Assembly (NCBI GenBank): GCA_051010395.1
Contig: JBPCVQ010000460.1
Span: 1 to 15,045 of the forward strand
From: JANQPX01 sp051010395
Lineage (GTDB): Bacteria > Pseudomonadota > Alphaproteobacteria > Geminicoccales > Geminicoccaceae
Direction: 5' to 3'
Length of the DNA: 15,045 nt
A program made the translations under genes and the position numbers. Under the pieces are notes generated by a model. That model was given only the letters and a program-made list of their open reading frames with translations, had not been told where the DNA came from and did no database searches. Of this stretch, positions 14,311 through 15,045 are shown piece after piece. Numbering within the stretch: position 1 is the stretch's first letter; each line of letters opens with the position of its first letter.

Positions 14311-14988
14311 TCAGGACTTGGCGAACAGGCCGGCTGCGGAGGCGACTTTCGCGGAAGCGGCGGCCGGAGCGGCGGCATGGGCCCAGCGGGCCTGCTCGTT
14401 GACGGAATAATACGGCGCATATTCGGTAACATCAGCCTGCGAGCGGACCTTGCTGTTGACATTGTCGAGAATAAAGACGTCGCCATCGACATAAGCAGCG
14501 AGGACAGCATGAGCCAAGTTCTGGTTCAGATCCTTCACCACCACCAGACGCAGCTGATCCGCGCTGAAGCCCATCTGGCGCAGCGTGACGTATTTGGCGA
14601 TCGCGTAATCCTCACAATCCCCTGAACGGCTGAAGAACTCGGCGGGCGACGCCCAATAGTCGCTCTGCTTGTAGTTGTAGTTGTCGGTGCGGTAACGCCA
14701 CTGATTGATGAAGCTGTTGGCCGCTTTCAGCTGGTCGATCTGGCGCGCACCCTTCTCATTCCGGATCATCGCCTGCCAGGCCTTGACCGCCTTCGATCTG
14801 CTGGTGGCGTAGGACTTCTGTTCCTTGACGATTTTATGCATCGCCGCCTTCCACTGGGGAAGCTGGTCGAAATTATTGGTGCGGTATTCGATAGTGTTGA
14901 AGAGTGCCGGGGTCTTAGCCGCTGCGGGCGCCGCGAAGGTTGTGAGGGCGGCGATGGCGAAGATGGCGGCTTTTACGAAGGTGTTCAT
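14311..14988 (-). CDS. Transglutaminase-like cysteine peptidase (BTLCP family), exported
   Basis: A 225-residue protein with a signal peptide (hydrophobic 5-20, cleavage likely after AAA at 22-24), so it acts in the periplasm or outside. The mature part is a papain-like fold with the catalytic triad C125 in SGDCEDYAIAKY, H160 in LAHAVLAAY and D175 in FILDNVNSKV. This is the bacterial transglutaminase-like cysteine proteinase family, whose best-studied member LapG cuts a biofilm adhesin under cyclic-di-GMP control through LapD. No LapD-like membrane protein or adhesin is in the window, so that role is not shown here. The C-terminus after 203 is a low-complexity Ala-rich tail. ATG at 14988 is the start, with GGGGT about nine bases upstream. 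It stands alone with its own terminator. Confidence 0.92.
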   Translation of the reverse strand: MNTFVKAAIFAIAALTTFAAPAAAKTPALFNTIEYRTNNFDQLPQWKAAMHKIVKEQKSYATSRSKAVKAWQAMIRNEKGARQIDQLKAANSFINQWRYRTDNYNYKQSDYWASPAEFFSRSGDCEDYAIAKYVTLRQMGFSADQLRLVVVKDLNQNLAHAVLAAYVDGDVFILDNVNSKVRSQADVTEYAPYYSVNEQARWAHAAAPAAASAKVASAAGLFAKS

Positions 14989-15045
14989 TGCGGCGTTACC
15001 CCAAGTTCTTTGATCTCGTTGAGACCAAAGTAGGGGTTAGCGCTT

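Overview
The window looks like chromosomal DNA of an alphaproteobacterium, probably of the order Hyphomicrobiales (rhizobia and relatives). Pointers to this are the GC-rich coding sequence, a C-terminal transglutaminase-like cysteine protease of the BTLCP type, a cysteine-free ribosomal protein L31, and matches to the CtrA box TTAA-N7-TTAAC in two intergenic regions. The genus cannot be resolved from the sequence alone.

Layout, left to right. (1) 1-931: a G12 tract and hairpin-like leader, then a class II (fuculose-phosphate-type) aldolase with a TTG start. (2) 1346-3448, minus strand: a DEDDh exonuclease followed by a TIR-FGE fusion protein. This is the most defence-like part of the window. 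The FGE domain carries a triplicated 8-residue RVLRGGS-type motif encoded by three 24-bp tandem units. (3) 3710-5107, plus: an FAD-linked D-lactate-type dehydrogenase with a candidate promoter and a 3' hairpin. (4) 5468-7351, plus: a soluble PAS-GGDEF-EAL protein for cyclic-di-GMP turnover. (5) 7352-7922: no intact gene, but a decayed IS3-family transposase fragment. (6) 7923-9903, minus: a two-gene unit of a GH63-like glycoside hydrolase and a TrpF-like isomerase paralogue, with a GntR-type palindrome just upstream. (7) 9904-10489: a long intergenic region with one perfect and one near-perfect CtrA box. (8) 10490-12301, minus: an MsbA-type ABC exporter. Divergent from it is a short ribosomal operon (L31 and L36) with its own promoter candidate and a strong terminator. 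(9) 12950-14016, minus: an exported SERAC1-like alpha/beta hydrolase broken by three single-base indels. (10) 14311-14988, minus: the exported BTLCP protease, followed by a terminator.

How the parts may work together. The exonuclease and TIR-FGE genes could act as a small stress or antiphage unit. The GH63 and TrpF-like genes probably act in one sugar pathway, perhaps glucosylglycerate or a related compatible solute. The other genes are independent metabolic or housekeeping units. No complete known defence system, prophage, CRISPR array, tRNA or rRNA is present. The best candidates for something undescribed are the TIR-FGE protein with its internal repeat expansion, and the GH63 / TrpF-paralogue pair.
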